Assembly: GCF_014647455.2 (NCBI RefSeq)
Contig: NZ_BMPF01000006.1
Span: 55,585 to 119,584 of the forward strand
DNA length: 64,000 nt
Source of the DNA: Halarchaeum grantii
GTDB taxonomy: Archaea > Halobacteriota > Halobacteria > Halobacteriales > Halobacteriaceae
Direction of reading: 5' to 3'
The notes beneath the pieces are model-generated. The model was not told where the DNA came from. It made no database searches and saw nothing but the letters and a program-made list of their open reading frames with translations. Below, piece after piece: positions 1-7,430 of this stretch. The stretch's first letter is position 1. The number at the start of each line of letters is the position of its first letter. The position numbers and the translations under genes were made by a program.

Positions 1-1
1 C

Positions 2-811
2 GCCAACATCTACGCGACGTGGGTCGAGGGCTACGACGAGCCGGAGAGCGAACCCCTGCTCGGCGAGTGGATGACCGAGCGCGACAACCGCGACGACATC
101 TTCCTCGCGACGAAGGTCGGCTTCGAGTACGGCGACGTCCCGAAGTCACTCGACCCGGACGTCATCGAGCGCGAGGTCGAGAAGAGCCTCGACCGACTCG
201 ACACCGACTACATCGACCTCCTGTACGCGCACGTCGACGACCGCGACACGCCGCTCGCGGAGACGATGGCGGCCTTCGACCGACTCGTCGAGTCCGGGAA
301 AGTACGACACATCGGCGCGAGCAACTACTACGGGTGGCGGCTCGCGCGCGCCAACACCATCGCCGAGGAGCGCGGACTGACGCCGTTCAGTTGCGTCCAG
401 CCCCGCTTCTCCTACCTCACTCCGCACCGCAACTCCGACTTCGAGCGCCAGCGTCCCGCGACCGACGAATCCGTCACCTACTGCGACGACAACGACCTCA
501 CGATGCTGCCCTACTCGCCGCTCCTCGGGGGGTGTTACGGCCGGGCGGACAAGCGCATCCCGGAGCGCTACGTCACCACCGAGAACCGCCTGAAGATGGA
601 CGCCGTCGCGGACGTCGCCGAGCGACACGACGTCTCCGGCAACCAGGTCGTCCTCGCGTGGCTCACCCAGCGCGACCCGCCGACCGTGCCCGTCGTCGGC
701 TGTAGCACCGTCGAGCAACTCGAGGAGAACCTCGCCGCCCTCGACGTCGACCTCGACGAACGCGACTTCGAGCGCCTCGACGGCATCGAGACGCTCGGCG
801 GCCTCCACTAA
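2..811 (+). CDS. Aldo/keto reductase (5'-truncated by window edge)
   Basis: The frame is open from base 2, so the N-terminus lies outside the window. The visible 269 residues match the C-terminal two thirds of an NAD(P)H-dependent aldo/keto reductase (TIM barrel). The barrel-strand motif FLATKVGF supplies the catalytic Lys and LLYAHVDD the active-site His. The GASNYYGW segment and the terminal VPVVGCSTVEQLEENLAAL are the conserved cofactor-binding strands. The catalytic Asp and Tyr would be upstream. It reduces a carbonyl substrate that cannot be identified here. It converges on the epimerase gene, with no gap between the two stop codons. Confidence 0.9.
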   Translation, partial: ANIYATWVEGYDEPESEPLLGEWMTERDNRDDIFLATKVGFEYGDVPKSLDPDVIEREVEKSLDRLDTDYIDLLYAHVDDRDTPLAETMAAFDRLVESGKVRHIGASNYYGWRLARANTIAEERGLTPFSCVQPRFSYLTPHRNSDFERQRPATDESVTYCDDNDLTMLPYSPLLGGCYGRADKRIPERYVTTENRLKMDAVADVAERHDVSGNQVVLAWLTQRDPPTVPVVGCSTVEQLEENLAALDVDLDERDFERLDGIETLGGLH

Positions 812-1699
812 TCAGGCGAACGACGGGCCGTCTATGTCCTCGCCCTCGGCGTCGCGCCACGAGTGGGTGGGCGTCCATCCGAGCATCGACTCGGCCTTCG
901 ACGTCGAGTACGCGGACTCGTCGCCCGCGAGTTCGACGCGCTCGGGGAGCGCGCCGTAGCCCGCCTCGACGGCCGTCGCGGTGTCGACGCCGAGGAAGTT
1001 GTCGGCGGCGAACGCGTTGAACACCTCGTGGCCGTCGAACGCCGCATCGAGCGCCGCCTCGACCAGCGAGACGACGTCGCGGATGTCGATGTACGACCAG
1101 AGGTTCCCGAAGCGCGGCGCGCTCTCCACGTCGAATGACTCCCGGAACGGCGTGATCTGATAGTCGCCGGGGTACTGAATCCACGAGGGCCGAATCGACG
1201 CGACGGAGACGCCGAACGCGTTCGTCACGCGCTCGGCCGCCGCCTCGCCCGCGAGCTTCGACGTCTCGTAGCCGTTCCACGGGCGCGTTTCGTGGGTCTC
1301 GTCGACCGGGAGATAGTCGGGGAGTCGCGGCTCCGGCCAGTGCGTCCCGTAGACCGTCTCGCTCGACGCCCAGACGACGTCCGCACCGGCCCGACCCGCC
1401 GCTTCGAGCGTGTGGAACGTGCTCAGCGCGTTGTTCTCGTAGACGCGGCCGCCCGCGTGGTCCTCCTCGTGCGGGATGTTTCCGAAGTGAACGACGTGCG
1501 ACGGGTCGGCGTCGAGCACCGTCTCGAACACCTCGCCCTGCTCGGTGAGGTCCACCGCCCGGAAGTCCACGCCATCGACGTCCTGGTCGTCGGGGAGGCA
1601 CCGGTCGAGCGCGACGACGGCGTACTCCGCACGGAGCGAATCGACGATCCAACTGCCGGAGCCACCGAGCGCACCGGTGACGACGACTGTCTCTGTCAC
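812..1699 (-). CDS. NAD-dependent epimerase/dehydratase (extended SDR)
   Basis: Protein of 295 aa with an N-terminal Rossmann motif (VVVTGALGGSGSWI) and the catalytic YETSK (YxxxK) of extended short-chain dehydrogenases. It also has the usual SSETVYG strand. It probably acts on a nucleotide-sugar or sugar substrate. The GTG at 1699 was chosen because it immediately precedes the Rossmann strand and a TATA-like element (ttatat, about 1717-1725) lies about 25 nt upstream, fitting a leaderless mRNA. The frame continues much further upstream without homology. Confidence 0.85.
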   Translation of the reverse strand: MTETVVVTGALGGSGSWIVDSLRAEYAVVALDRCLPDDQDVDGVDFRAVDLTEQGEVFETVLDADPSHVVHFGNIPHEEDHAGGRVYENNALSTFHTLEAAGRAGADVVWASSETVYGTHWPEPRLPDYLPVDETHETRPWNGYETSKLAGEAAAERVTNAFGVSVASIRPSWIQYPGDYQITPFRESFDVESAPRFGNLWSYIDIRDVVSLVEAALDAAFDGHEVFNAFAADNFLGVDTATAVEAGYGALPERVELAGDESAYSTSKAESMLGWTPTHSWRDAEGEDIDGPSFA

Positions 1700-1852
1700 A
1701 CTCCGAGAACACGAAGGCGGGATATAACGGTTCAGCTCACCCACCCGGATCGCCGCCGCCGGGGACGGTGTACACACAGCGCATTCGGAGCGGGCGACGC
1801 ACGCGCCACGCGTTCCGTAAGCCGTTACCCGGCGGGTCGCGAACGCCGACAC

Positions 1853-2416
1853 ATGCAGGGCGAACACGACGTCGTGGTCTGCCGGCTCGGCCACCGGCCC
1901 GGCCGCGACGAGCGCATGACGACTCACGTCGGACTGACGGCGCGCGCACTCGGCGCTGACCGCGTCGTCTTCCCGAAGAACGCCGGGCAGTCCCTCGAGA
2001 CCGTTCGGGACATAACGACGAGATTCGGCGGCCCCTTCGAGGCCGAACTCGACGGCGAACAGGGGGCGCTCATCCGCGACTGGGAAGGCGCGGTCGTCCA
2101 CCTCACGATGTACGGCGAGCGCGTCCAAGACGTCGAGGGCGAAGTGCGTGAGGCGCACGCCGGCGAACCGCTCCTGGTCGTCGTCGGCGGCGAGAAGGTC
2201 CCCTTCGAGGTGTACGACCACGCGGACTGGAACGTCGGCGTGACGAACCAGCCCCACTCGGAAGTCGCCGGCCTCGCCGTCTTCCTCGACCGCCTCTTCG
2301 ACGGCCGCGAACTCGAGCGCGAGTGGGCGGACGCAGAGCAGGTCGTCCTCCCCGAGGAGACGGGCAAGACCGTCGTCTCGCCGGAGGAGCTAGAGGAGTC
2401 GGAACGGGACGAGTAA
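1853..2416 (+). CDS. trm56: tRNA (cytidine(56)-2'-O)-methyltransferase
   Basis: Protein of 187 aa matching the archaeal SPOUT methyltransferase aTrm56, which 2'-O-methylates C56 in the T-loop of tRNA. Diagnostic segments are CRLGHRPGRDERMTTHVGLT at the N-terminus, VHLTMYGERV in the middle, and VVVGGEKVPFEVY plus NVGVTNQPHSEVAGLAVFLDR forming the SAM-binding trefoil knot. Length is normal for haloarchaea. The ATG at 1853 starts exactly at the conserved N-terminus. The 3' end overlaps the convergent membrane gene by 27 nt. Confidence 0.93.
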   Translation: MQGEHDVVVCRLGHRPGRDERMTTHVGLTARALGADRVVFPKNAGQSLETVRDITTRFGGPFEAELDGEQGALIRDWEGAVVHLTMYGERVQDVEGEVREAHAGEPLLVVVGGEKVPFEVYDHADWNVGVTNQPHSEVAGLAVFLDRLFDGRELEREWADAEQVVLPEETGKTVVSPEELEESERDE

Positions 2417-2983
2417 CCGCGCGCCGAAGCGCGCCGGGACGTCGGCGAGCGCCGGCCGCCGTGCGCGCTCGGCGAGGCGGTAGCGGCCCGCCGACGCCCG
2501 CTCGACGACGCCGCGCTCGGTCAGTGCGTCGAGCGCGCGCCGGACGCGGGCGGGCGAGCGGTCGAGGTCGGCGGCGACGTTCGCGGGCCGCCGCGGTCCC
2601 GCGCGGAGTTCGCGGAGGAGTTCGCCGGAGAGGGCCGCCTCGACGCCGGCGGCGGTGTCGCGCTCGCTCGCGGCGTCGGCCCCAACGGCGTGCGCGACGG
2701 CGTCGAGCAGGAACCACGCGACACTCGGGAGCGCCACCGCGAGGAACCAGACGGCACCGGCGGCGATGGCGAGTCCCGCGAACGCGAGGAGCGCGCCGGC
2801 GAGCGCGAGCTGGCGGACCACCACCGGGTGGCCGTAGCGCTCCCCGGCGAGTTCGGCGGCGTTCACCCCGAGGACGACGAGTGAGACGGCGAGCCCGAGC
2901 GCGAGGTCGAACCCGACCACGTACGCGAACCCGCCGAGGACGACGGCCTCGGCGGCGCGCCACCCGAGCGTTCGCGTCGGCAT
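2390..2983 (-). CDS. Membrane protein with C-terminal winged-helix domain
   Basis: Protein of 197 aa. The first half has three to four hydrophobic segments (about residues 8-45 and 62-105). The second half (about 115-180) resembles a winged helix: an LSGELLRELRAGPRRPANVA segment, then RVRRALDALTERGVVER followed by a wing. This gives a membrane-tethered putative DNA-binding protein, a layout common among uncharacterised haloarchaeal proteins. The ATG at 2983 (MPTRTLGW) was chosen because the upstream extension is basic and is encoded by the neighbouring repeat. Function unknown. Confidence 0.7.
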   Translation of the reverse strand: MPTRTLGWRAAEAVVLGGFAYVVGFDLALGLAVSLVVLGVNAAELAGERYGHPVVVRQLALAGALLAFAGLAIAAGAVWFLAVALPSVAWFLLDAVAHAVGADAASERDTAAGVEAALSGELLRELRAGPRRPANVAADLDRSPARVRRALDALTERGVVERASAGRYRLAERARRPALADVPARFGARLLVPFRLL

Positions 2984-3040
2984 CACGCGTCCTTCGGCGC
3001 GTCGAGCGAAAAGCCCGGCGGTCGCTCCGCGGCGCGACGC

Positions 3041-3067
3041 CCTCGCTAGCGCTCGGTTGCCGCGTGG
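3041..3067. repeat. Intergenic repeat, copy 1 of a 27-bp direct repeat
   Basis: A 27-base segment containing the palindromic core CGCTAGCG followed by CTCGGTTGCCGCG. It is repeated perfectly at 3179-3205 in the same gap. Both copies lie in the untranslated stretch between the membrane protein start and tfe. It is not part of a recognisable gene. Confidence 0.8.
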
Positions 3068-3122
3068 CCCGTCACTCACGGGTCACTCCCGCTAGTCGTT
3101 CCCCGTTCGTGTGTCCCGATAC

Positions 3123-3166
3123 CTCACTTCGCTCGGCTCACGGGTCGCTTCGCTCCCCGTTCGCTC
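3123..3166. repeat. TTCGCTC-rich dispersed repeat
   Basis: The stretch consists of reiterated CTTCGCTC / GGCTCACGGG units. A close relative occurs at 37156-37196 (CTCACGGCTCGCTTCGCTCG then GCCGTTCGTGTGTCC), and the CCGTTCGTGTGTCC part also occurs at about 3102-3116. Such hairpin-prone, low-complexity intergenic elements are frequent in haloarchaeal chromosomes. No coding function is seen. Confidence 0.6.
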
Positions 3167-3178
3167 TGAACGCGGCGA

Positions 3179-3205
3179 CCTCGCTAGCGCTCGGTTGCCG
3201 CGTGG
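3179..3205. repeat. Intergenic repeat, copy 2 of the 27-bp direct repeat
   Basis: Exact second copy of the element at 3041-3067. It ends about 50 nt before the tfe start, so it sits at the upstream edge of the tfe promoter (ggtattaaggg, about 3218-3226). Confidence 0.8.
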
Positions 3206-3254
3206 CTCGTACCCGATGGTATTAAGGGTCGTTCGGCCCCGAGTTTCACGTATC

Positions 3255-3770
3255 ATGGCTTTCGAGGGGATGTTGGAGGACCCAGTCGTACAGAAATACC
3301 TCCACGAGCTTGTCGGCCCGAAGGGGATGCCGGTCGCGGCGGCGCCCCCGGACGGGGAGGTGACGGACGAGGAACTCGCGGAGCGATTGGACCTCGAGTT
3401 GAACGACGTGCGCCGGGCGCTGTTCATCCTCTACGAGAACGACCTCGCGACCTATCGGCGGGTGCGCGACGAGGACTCCGGGTGGCTCACCTACCTCTGG
3501 ACGTTCCGCTACGAGAACATCCCGTCGAACCTCCACGACGAGATGAAGCGCCTCCACGAGGCACTCGAGGAGCGCCGCGAGTACGAGCGCGACAACGAGT
3601 TCTACCTCTGCGAGGTGGACTCCATTCGCTTCGAGTTCGGCGAGGCGATGGACTTCGGCTTCGAGTGTCCCGAGTGCGGGTCGCCGCTCGAGGCGATGGG
3701 GAACGACGAGATGCGCGAAGCGATCGACGAGCGCCTCGAGAACCTCGAGTCGGAACTGGGTATCGCCTGA
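3255..3770 (+). CDS. tfe: Transcription factor E (TFE-alpha)
   Basis: Protein of 171 aa with an N-terminal winged helix (GEVTDEELAERLDLELNDVR, residues about 35-55) and a C-terminal zinc-ribbon region (YLCEVD..., FECPECG, residues 115-145). TFE stabilises the archaeal open promoter complex with RNAP, TBP and TFB. Only three ribbon cysteines are visible because the first CxxC pair reads C-E-V-D. The ATG at 3255 is about 30 nt after a TATA-like ggtattaag. The next gene starts on the base after the stop codon, so the two are co-transcribed. Confidence 0.93.
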   Translation: MAFEGMLEDPVVQKYLHELVGPKGMPVAAAPPDGEVTDEELAERLDLELNDVRRALFILYENDLATYRRVRDEDSGWLTYLWTFRYENIPSNLHDEMKRLHEALEERREYERDNEFYLCEVDSIRFEFGEAMDFGFECPECGSPLEAMGNDEMREAIDERLENLESELGIA

Positions 3771-4445
3771 ATGGTCGTCCTCGCAACCAAGCTCTACGTC
3801 GAGGGCGACGCCCGCGAGCGCGCGCTCGACTCGCTGCGCTCGCTCGTCGGGAACGCGCTCGGCGACCTCGACGTCGACTTCGACGTCGGCCTCCGCGACG
3901 ACGACTTCCCGTCCGTGACCGTCACCGGCGACGACGAGCGGGTGGCGCGCAACGTCCTCCGCGAGGAGTGGGGCGCGATCACGCCGACGTTCGATGACGG
4001 CGAGACCTACACCGGCACGCTCGAGGCGTGGGACGCTGAGGGCTTCGTTCTCGACGCCGGGGAGGACGTCCGGATCCCGGCGGACGGCCTCGGCCTCGGT
4101 CCGGGGTCGCCCGAGCAGGTACGCACGCGCTTCGGACTCGTCCAGCACATACCCTTAGAGTTCGTCTACGACGAGGAGTCGGGCCACGAACTCGCCGACG
4201 CGACGCGCGACCGGCTCTTCGAGTGGACGCGCGCGGAGACGGGGCGGGTGAACGTGAACTCGGCGACGCGGGCCGAAGTGCGTGCGACGGTGAACCGCGC
4301 GGGGCACGCCCGCGACATCGTCACCGTCGAGCGCCTCGGCCTCCTCGAGCAGAGCATCGTCTGCCGGGAGGAGACGGATCCGCCCGGCCTGCTCGCGAGC
4401 ATCGGGCAGTACGTGCCGGCGGAACTGCTCTGCGTGGTCCCCTGA
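3771..4445 (+). CDS. DUF2110 family protein
   Basis: Protein of 224 aa resembling the archaeal DUF2110 family, which is typically found next to tfe. The N-terminal half reads like an alpha/beta domain (VVLATKLYVEGDARERALDSL). The region around residues 72-100 resembles an OB/S1-like fold (YTGTLEAWDAEGFVLDAGEDVRIPADGLGLG), hinting at nucleic-acid binding. ATG immediately follows the tfe stop codon with no spacer, implying translational coupling. Biochemical role unknown; association with transcription is inferred only from context. Confidence 0.8.
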   Translation: MVVLATKLYVEGDARERALDSLRSLVGNALGDLDVDFDVGLRDDDFPSVTVTGDDERVARNVLREEWGAITPTFDDGETYTGTLEAWDAEGFVLDAGEDVRIPADGLGLGPGSPEQVRTRFGLVQHIPLEFVYDEESGHELADATRDRLFEWTRAETGRVNVNSATRAEVRATVNRAGHARDIVTVERLGLLEQSIVCREETDPPGLLASIGQYVPAELLCVVP

Positions 4446-4447
4446 GC

Positions 4448-5182
4448 ATGCGACGGCGCTGGCTCCTCGTCGCGCTCGCCGTCGTCGCGCTCGCGGCGGG
4501 CGCCGGCTGTCTCGGCTCGGGCACGGTGAGCGACCAGCAACTCGCGCAGAACGCGACCTACGACTGGAACGCCACCGAGGAGGCGAACGCGTCGGTCGTC
4601 GTGAACGCGACCGGCGGGAGCTATCAGGCGGTGCTGAACGTCACCGGGTCGAACGAGAGCGAACTGCGCTTCTCGCAGTCGAGCACGTTCACCGGCGACC
4701 AGCCCGTGCCGATCGCCGCCGTCCAGTTCCGCTACCCGAACGGGACGGTCGTGAACGCCTCCGCGATCAGCGTCTCCGAGGGGCGGGACGCCGTGACGGT
4801 GACGCCTCCGAGCGAGAACGGGACGTTCGCGTACACGGCGCCGATGGGGTCGCGCTCGCTCGGCGTGCCGGTCGTCCTCTCCGGGGCCTCCCACGAGGTC
4901 GTCCTTCCGGACGGGATGCGCGCGAACCTCCCCGTGTTCGGGCAGGTGAGTCCGAGCGGCTACGAGCGCACCGTCGTCGACGACCGCACGCGTCTCCGCT
5001 GGTCGTCGGTGGACGCGAACCAGCTCAGCGTCCGGTACTACCTCGAGCGTGACGTCTACCTCTTCGCGGGGCTCGTCGCGCTCGCGGCGCTGGTCGCGGT
5101 CGGCGGCGTCGTCTACTTCCGCCTCCAGATACGCCGCCTCGAACGCGAGCGCGAGGAGAGCGGCCTCGACGTGAACGAGTAA
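4448..5182 (+). CDS. DUF5803-like lipoprotein with C-terminal membrane helix
   Basis: Protein of 244 aa. It has an N-terminal signal with lipobox (residues 4-21, ending AAGAGC), an Asn/Thr-rich exterior domain with many N-glycosylation sequons (NAT, NAS, NVT, NES, NGT), one membrane helix near residues 204-225 and a short basic then acidic cytoplasmic tail. It is therefore an exported, probably glycosylated surface protein. It starts 2 nt after the DUF2110 stop and completes the tfe operon. A 14-base palindrome plus six T residues follows at 5221-5241. Function unknown. Confidence 0.75.
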   Translation: MRRRWLLVALAVVALAAGAGCLGSGTVSDQQLAQNATYDWNATEEANASVVVNATGGSYQAVLNVTGSNESELRFSQSSTFTGDQPVPIAAVQFRYPNGTVVNASAISVSEGRDAVTVTPPSENGTFAYTAPMGSRSLGVPVVLSGASHEVVLPDGMRANLPVFGQVSPSGYERTVVDDRTRLRWSSVDANQLSVRYYLERDVYLFAGLVALAALVAVGGVVYFRLQIRRLEREREESGLDVNE

Positions 5183-5220
5183 CCGTCGCGCCACGCGCGA
5201 CGACGGTGCGAGTGGCGCGT

Positions 5221-5241
5221 CGCCGTCGACGGCGATTTTTT
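5221..5241 (+). terminator. Hairpin plus T6 terminator after the tfe operon
   Basis: The perfect palindrome CGCCGTCGACGGCG is followed directly by ATTTTTT. It sits 39 nt after the lipoprotein stop and just before the promoter of the next gene, so it probably ends the tfe-DUF2110-lipoprotein transcript. Confidence 0.6.
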
Positions 5242-5266
5242 GAGTGGGTGACGACTACGCACCCGT

Positions 5267-5950
5267 ATGGACGTCGCAGTGTTGACGGTCGGTGACGAAC
5301 TCCTCGCGGGCGACACCACGAACACGAACGCGGCGTGGCTCGGCCGCCGCCTCACGGAGCGCGGCGCGACGGTGCGCCGGACGGTCGTCGTCCCGGACGA
5401 CGTCGAGGTCATCGCGGCGGACGTCCGCGAGCTCGCCGAGCGCTACGACGCCGTCCTCGTCACCGGCGGGTTGGGGCCGACGCACGACGACGTGACGATG
5501 GACGGTGTCGCGGCGGCGTTCGAGCGCGAGATGGGCGAGCATCCGGACGCGCTCACGTGGTTCGCCGAGCACGGGACCTACTCGCGCGCCGACCTCACCG
5601 AGGGGACGACCCACCTCCCCGAGGGCGCCCGATTGCTCCCGAACGACGAGGGCGTCGCGCCGGGCGCGGTGGTGGAGAACTGCTACGTGCTCCCGGGCGT
5701 GCCCGGGGAGATGAAGGCGATGTTCGAGCGCGTCGCCGGGGAGTTCGCGGGCGAGACGCGCCACGTCGAAGTCGTCCGCGCGGACGAGCCGGAGAGCGCG
5801 CTCGTCGAGCGGATCGAGGGCGTCCGCGAGCGCTTCGACGTCACTGTCGGGAGCTATCCCGGCGACGGCGTCCGACTCAAGCTACAGGGGTCGGACGCGG
5901 CGACGGTGCGCGAGGCCGCCGAGTGGTTGCGCGAGCGGGTCGAGCGCTAG
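5267..5950 (+). CDS. CinA N-terminal/MoCF-domain protein (paralogue 1)
   Basis: Protein of 227 aa with the MoCF_biosynth fold of CinA and molybdopterin-binding proteins. Motifs are VLTVGDELLAGDTTNTNAAW at the N-terminus, VLVTGGLGPTHDDVTMDGVA (residues 64-83) and the LLPNDEG / VLPGVPGEMKAMF strands. The C-terminal deamidase domain of full CinA is absent, which is usual for archaeal members. It could act as a nucleotide-metabolite (ADP-ribose-type) pyrophosphatase, as CinA-N proteins do, but the substrate is not evident. A paralogue with the same motifs is at 34439-35188. Confidence 0.85.
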   Translation: MDVAVLTVGDELLAGDTTNTNAAWLGRRLTERGATVRRTVVVPDDVEVIAADVRELAERYDAVLVTGGLGPTHDDVTMDGVAAAFEREMGEHPDALTWFAEHGTYSRADLTEGTTHLPEGARLLPNDEGVAPGAVVENCYVLPGVPGEMKAMFERVAGEFAGETRHVEVVRADEPESALVERIEGVRERFDVTVGSYPGDGVRLKLQGSDAATVREAAEWLRERVER

Positions 5951-6057
5951 CGGACGGCGTACGCCCACCAGGCGCCGGCGATGACGAGGCCGAGGACGAG
6001 GACGATCCAACTGTACGCGCCCGTCGAGAGGGGCGCTTCCGCGAGGGGTACGAACAT
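5947..6057 (-). CDS. Small single-helix membrane protein (36 aa)
   Basis: The reading frame starts at ATG 6057 and ends at TAG 5947-5949. It encodes MFVPLAEAPLSTGAYSW followed by a hydrophobic helix (IVLVLGLVIAGAWWAYAV) and a final Arg. The amphipathic start, single transmembrane segment and compact convergent position (4-nt overlap with the CinA-like gene) are typical of real small haloarchaeal membrane proteins. A TATA-like ggttaagg lies upstream on the minus strand. Function unknown. Confidence 0.6.
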   Translation of the reverse strand: MFVPLAEAPLSTGAYSWIVLVLGLVIAGAWWAYAVR

Positions 6058-6156
6058 ACTCCCGGGTTCTGCGGGCGCGCCCTTAACCGTTACACATGTC
6101 CGCGCCGACGGTGGTGGTCGAACGGCCTATAGGCGGTGCGCGTGAACCCCCGACAG

Positions 6157-7236
6157 ATGCGCACCATCGGCGTCGTCGTGAACCCGGTCGCGGGGATGGG
6201 CGGTCGTGTCGGTCTGAAGGGCACGGACGAGAAGGTCGCTGAGGCCCGCGAACGCGGCGCGGAACCGCGCGCGCCGGAGCGAGCGGTGGCGGCGCTGCGC
6301 GCGCTTCGCGCGGCCGCGGACGACTCGAACACCGACCTCACCCTCCTCGCGTACGGCGGCGTGATGGGGGCCGACGAGGCCCGCGAAGCGGGCTTCGACC
6401 CCGCCGTCGTCGGCGAACCGGACGGCGCGGAGACGACGGCGGACGACACCGTCGACGCCGTCCGGGCGTTCGTCGAGCGCGGCGTCGACCTGATCCTCTT
6501 CGTCGGCGGCGACGGGACGGCGGTGGACGTGGCGGGGGCGCTCGAGGAATCCGGGAGCGAGACGCCGATGCTCGGCGTGCCGGCGGGCGTGAAGGTCTAC
6601 TCGTCGGTGTTCGCAGTGCGCCCGCGCGACGCGGGCCGGATCGCGGCGACGTTCGAGCGGACGGAGGCCCGCGAGGTGAACGACATCGACGAGGCGGCCT
6701 ACCGCGACGGCGAGGTGCGCGCGCGCCTCCGCGCGGTGGCGACCGTCCCGGTCGCGGAGGCACTGCAGGCGAGCAAGCAACTCTCCTCGGGGAGCGTGGA
6801 GGCGCTCGCGGAGGGGTTCGCGGACTCGGTCGAGGACGGCGTGACGTACGTCCTCGGGCCCGGCGGCACGCTCGGAACGATCAAGCGCGAACTCGGCTTC
6901 GAGGGGTCGCCGCTCGGCGTGGACGTCTGGCGGGACGGCGAGGTGCTGGTGCGCGACGGGAGCGAGCGCGACATCCTCGACGCGCTCGGCGAGCGGAACG
7001 TCGTCGTCGTCTCGCCCATCGGCGGGCAGGGCTTCGTCCTCGGGCGCGGGAACCAACAGCTGAGCCCGGCGGTGCTCCGGCGCTGTGACCTCGAGGTCGT
7101 GGCGTCGCCGTCGAAACTGGAGGGAATCGGCGTCCTCCGCGTCGATACCGGCGACGACGCGCTCGACGCCGACCTCCGCGGGTGGGCGAAGGTCCGGACG
7201 GGCCGCTACGAGCGCCGGCTCGTGAAGGTAGAATAG
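6157..7236 (+). CDS. ATP-NAD kinase-like protein (COG3199)
   Basis: Protein of 359 aa. It begins with RTIGVVVNPVAGMGGRVGLKGTD (glycine-rich nucleotide loop) and has the GGDGTAVDV motif (residues 116-124) of the NAD/diacylglycerol kinase superfamily. C-terminal strands include VVVVSPIGGQGFVLGRGNQQ. It matches the longer COG3199 family rather than classical NAD kinase, so the phosphorylated substrate is uncertain. The ATG at 6157 was preferred over the GTG at 6136 because a cctatagg TATA element (about 6127-6132) sits 26 nt upstream. Confidence 0.85.
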   Translation: MRTIGVVVNPVAGMGGRVGLKGTDEKVAEARERGAEPRAPERAVAALRALRAAADDSNTDLTLLAYGGVMGADEAREAGFDPAVVGEPDGAETTADDTVDAVRAFVERGVDLILFVGGDGTAVDVAGALEESGSETPMLGVPAGVKVYSSVFAVRPRDAGRIAATFERTEAREVNDIDEAAYRDGEVRARLRAVATVPVAEALQASKQLSSGSVEALAEGFADSVEDGVTYVLGPGGTLGTIKRELGFEGSPLGVDVWRDGEVLVRDGSERDILDALGERNVVVVSPIGGQGFVLGRGNQQLSPAVLRRCDLEVVASPSKLEGIGVLRVDTGDDALDADLRGWAKVRTGRYERRLVKVE

Positions 7237-7248
7237 TCAACTATCGGA

Positions 7249-7306
7249 GTATAAGGCCGTTCGTCAGGTTCGAGAGCCAGACCGAACCGTATAATGACCG
7301 TTCGTC
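7249..7306. promoter_or_regulatory. Imperfect direct repeat upstream of the phoU-like gene
   Basis: The element GTATAAGGCCGTTCGTC (7249-7265) recurs as GTATAATGACCGTTCGTC (7289-7306), differing by one substitution and one extra base, 40 nt apart. A further TATA-like ttaagg (7400-7406) is placed correctly for the gene start at 7431. The repeated units could be tandem promoters or binding sites. The remainder of the 194-base gap shows nothing else. Confidence 0.45.
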
Positions 7307-7430
7307 CATCGAGGACGGCGTTAACGCGGATATCGATCCGTCCACGTGGGACTCGCCGTGTTGGGCGCGATTTAGTGAATATAATGTATCGAGCGCAAGT
7401 TTAAGGTAGTCGAGTTGCTAGCAGAGTCGC

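Noticed and set aside
7182..7409. 75-codon frame before the PhoU-like gene
   Set aside because: It begins inside the NAD kinase-like gene and covers a promoter region with AT-rich elements. No coding signature.
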